Shown here piece after piece: positions 62,082 to 64,000 of a stretch of DNA of 64,000 bases (position 1 is its first letter; each line of letters starts with the position of its first letter). The stretch covers positions 1,364,001 to 1,428,000 of the forward strand of contig JASGIB010000001.1 in assembly GCA_047602125.1 (NCBI GenBank), in the 5' to 3' direction. The notes below the pieces were generated by a model. That model saw nothing but the letters and a program-made list of their open reading frames with translations. It searched no databases and was not told the origin of the DNA. Source of the stretch: Pseudoluteimonas sp047602125. Lineage in GTDB: Bacteria > Pseudomonadota > Gammaproteobacteria > Xanthomonadales > Xanthomonadaceae. A program made the translations under genes and the position numbers.

Positions 62082-64000
62082 ATGTCACAGACCGATGCCG
62101 CCGTGGCCGTCGCCGCGACGAACGCGCCCGCGTTCGACCTGACCGCGCCACCCACCGCGACCAGCATGCGCGTGACCAAGCGCAACGGATCCAGCGAAGC
62201 GGTGGACCTCAACAAGATCGTGCGCGCGGTGACCCGCGCCGCCGAAGGCCTGCACGCGGTCGAGCCGATGCGCGTCGCCACCCGCACCATCTCCGGCCTG
62301 TACGACGGCGCGACCACCGCCGAGCTGGACGAGCTCTCGATCCGCACCGCCGCGTTGCTGACCGGCGAGGAACCCGAGTACGGCCGCCTCGCCGCGCGCC
62401 TGCTCGCGGGCGTGATCGCCAAGGAAGTCGCCGGCCAGGAAATTCACGCGTTCTCGCAATCGGTCGCGCGCGGCCACGACGTTGGCCTCATCAACGATCG
62501 CCTGCTCGGCTTCGTGCAGGCCAACGCGCGCAAGCTCAACGACGCGCTGGATCCGGCGCTGGACCGCGAGTTCGACTACTTTGGCCTGCGCACGCTCTAC
62601 GACCGCTACCTGCTGCGCCACCCGCACAGCCGCAAGGTGATCGAGACGCCGCAGCAATTCTTCCTGCGCATCGCCTGCGCGCTGTCCGAGGACGTGCCCG
62701 AGGCGCTGGCGCTGTACCAGCGCTTCGGCCGGCTGGAATACATCGCTTCCTCGCCGACGCTGTTCAACAGCGGCACCACGCACGAACAGCTGTCATCCTG
62801 CTTCCTGCTCGATTCGCCGCGCGACACGCTGGAATCGATCTACGCGAAGTACGGCGACATCGCCCAGTTGTCCAAGTTCAGCGGCGGCATCGGCGTGTCG
62901 TACACGCGCGTGCGTTCGCGCGGTTCGCTGATCAAATCCACCAACGGCCATTCCAACGGCATCGTGCCGTGGCTGAAGACGCTCGACTCCTCGGTCGCCG
63001 CGGTCAACCAGGGCGGCAAGCGCAAGGGCGCGGCCTGCGTGTACCTGGAACCGTGGCACGCGGACGTCGAGGAATTCCTCGAACTGCGCGACAACACCGG
63101 CGACGAAGCGCGGCGCACGCATAACCTCAACCTCGCGAATTGGATCCCGGACCTGTTCATGCAGCGGGTCGAGGCCGACGGCGAGTGGTCGCTGTTCGAT
63201 CCGCGCGTGGTGCCGGAATTCACCGACCTGTTCGGCGCCGACTTCGAACGCGCCTACGAGCAGGCCGAGGCGCAGGGCAAGGCGGTGCGCACGCTCAAGG
63301 CGCGCGAGCTGTACGCGCGGATGATGCGCACCCTCGCCCAGACCGGCAACGGCTGGATGACCTTCAAGGACAAGTGCAACCGCGCCAGCAACCAGACCCT
63401 GCGCGCCGGCAACGTGATCCACCTGTCCAACCTGTGCACCGAGATCCTCGAGGTCACCAGCGACGACGAAACCGCGGTCTGCAACCTCGGCTCGATCAAC
63501 CTCGCGCGGCATTTCGACGAGGACGGTGTCTTCGATTTCGACAAGCTGGGCGAAACCGTGCAATTGGCCGTGCGCCAGCTTGACCGCGTCATCGACCTGA
63601 ACTTCTATCCGATCGAATCCGCGCGCCGCGGCAACCTGCGCTGGCGCCCGGTCGGGCTGGGCGTGATGGGCCTGCAGGACGTGTTCTTCAAGCTGCGCAT
63701 GCCGTTCGACGGCGAGGCCGCGCGCGCGCTGTCGGCGAAGATCGCCGAGGAAATCTATTTCCACGCGCTGGACGCGTCGAACGAACTGGCGATCGAGAAA
63801 GGCCGGCATCCCGCCTTCGTCGATACCCGCGCGGCGAACGGCGAATTGCAGTTCGATGCCTGGGGCGTCGTGCCGGCGAATGTCGAACGCTGGGACGGGC
63901 TGCGTCAACGCATCCGCGAACACGGCCTGCGCAATTCGCTGCTGGTCGCGATCGCGCCGACCGCGACCATCGCCAGCATCGCCGGCTGCTACGAATGTGT
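62082..64000 (+). CDS. nrdA: Ribonucleoside-diphosphate reductase alpha subunit, class I (3' end beyond window)
   Basis: The first 639 codons are present. NrdA reduces ribonucleotides to deoxyribonucleotides. An ATP-cone (about residues 27-115, MRVTKRNGSSEAVDLNKIV) precedes the catalytic barrel. Key Cys are C240 (SSCFLL), C452 in NLCTEI (thiyl radical site with the adjacent Asn and Glu) and C467 (VCNLGSINL). FSGGIGVSYTRVR and PTATIASIAGC fit class I rather than B12-dependent class II. GGAGACGAGAG precedes the ATG. The gap 61552-62081 holds its promoter, NrdR-like boxes and cobalamin riboswitch. Confidence 0.94.
   Translation, partial: MSQTDAAVAVAATNAPAFDLTAPPTATSMRVTKRNGSSEAVDLNKIVRAVTRAAEGLHAVEPMRVATRTISGLYDGATTAELDELSIRTAALLTGEEPEYGRLAARLLAGVIAKEVAGQEIHAFSQSVARGHDVGLINDRLLGFVQANARKLNDALDPALDREFDYFGLRTLYDRYLLRHPHSRKVIETPQQFFLRIACALSEDVPEALALYQRFGRLEYIASSPTLFNSGTTHEQLSSCFLLDSPRDTLESIYAKYGDIAQLSKFSGGIGVSYTRVRSRGSLIKSTNGHSNGIVPWLKTLDSSVAAVNQGGKRKGAACVYLEPWHADVEEFLELRDNTGDEARRTHNLNLANWIPDLFMQRVEADGEWSLFDPRVVPEFTDLFGADFERAYEQAEAQGKAVRTLKARELYARMMRTLAQTGNGWMTFKDKCNRASNQTLRAGNVIHLSNLCTEILEVTSDDETAVCNLGSINLARHFDEDGVFDFDKLGETVQLAVRQLDRVIDLNFYPIESARRGNLRWRPVGLGVMGLQDVFFKLRMPFDGEAARALSAKIAEEIYFHALDASNELAIEKGRHPAFVDTRAANGELQFDAWGVVPANVERWDGLRQRIREHGLRNSLLVAIAPTATIASIAGCYEC

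Overview
The window is a G+C-rich (roughly 70% by eye) chromosomal segment of a gammaproteobacterium, most likely the Lysobacter/Luteimonas/Xanthomonas group (Lysobacteraceae). Supporting this are the gene content (DcaP-like porin next to acs, ECF sigma/Ser-Thr kinase cassettes, biotin operon beside comF and ubiA), the REP-type palindromes, and many -10 boxes placed directly in front of start codons. There is no transposase, integrase, phage gene or CRISPR array. The content is mostly core, with islands of unusual non-coding structure.

Layout. 1-3.8 kb: acetyl-CoA synthetase (5' part only) diverging from a porin and an MHS transporter, ending in a strong terminator. 3.8-9 kb: DUF4336-like protein, EF-hand protein, fatty-acid desaturase, beta-lactamase-fold hydrolase, thioredoxin-like protein, mutM. 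9-12.4 kb: ECF sigma factor plus a TPR-bearing Ser/Thr kinase. 12.4-20.5 kb: tdk, a low-G+C lipoprotein, a UvrD/Rep helicase, an acid phosphatase lipoprotein, a candidate small RNA, a lipoprotein, plsB. 20.5-28.9 kb: ydcH-like, ttcA, a REP pair, rdgC, a metallopeptidase, a lipoprotein, an alpha/beta hydrolase, hemH, a SYLF protein, tatABC, an RDD protein. 28.9-40.1 kb: a membrane protein, a glutamine amidotransferase, glyQ and glyS separated by an inverted repeat pair, a secreted protein, tamA and a frameshifted tamB. 40.2-43.6 kb: a second ECF sigma/kinase cassette. 43.6-49.5 kb: two paralogous cysteine-bearing lipoproteins, a beta-propeller lipoprotein, a DUF2007-type protein, mnmG, a sigma-54-type promoter with a structured RNA, a Tyr/His/Pro-rich lipoprotein. 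49.6-52.7 kb: PLP dehydratase, GT39-type glycosyltransferase, PH-domain protein. 52.9-59 kb: biotin operon bioB-GFA-bioF-bioH-bioC with a BirA-like operator, comF, ubiA. 59-64 kb: tRNA-Arg(CCG), cytochrome c, alpha/beta hydrolase, zapE, then nrdA behind tandem NrdR-like boxes and a cobalamin riboswitch.

How the genes work together. acs, porin and transporter look like an uptake-and-activation unit for a short carboxylate. TamA and TamB form an outer-membrane assembly machine. TatABC is the complete twin-arginine translocase. glyQ and glyS encode the two subunits of glycyl-tRNA synthetase. bioCHFB makes biotin from a malonyl-ACP methyl ester under likely BirA control. nrdA appears to be controlled twice, by NrdR at transcription initiation and by cobalamin in the leader.

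Most noteworthy: (1) a candidate sigma-54-dependent structured RNA upstream of mnmG; (2) an 88-nt repeat-derived hairpin inside the nrdA cobalamin riboswitch, next to tandem NrdR boxes; (3) two paralogous ECF-sigma/TPR-kinase cassettes 31 kb apart; (4) a compositionally foreign insert within GlyS and a repeat forming the GlyQ C-terminus; (5) a single-base frameshift in tamB. All statements come from reading the sequence; no database searches were run.
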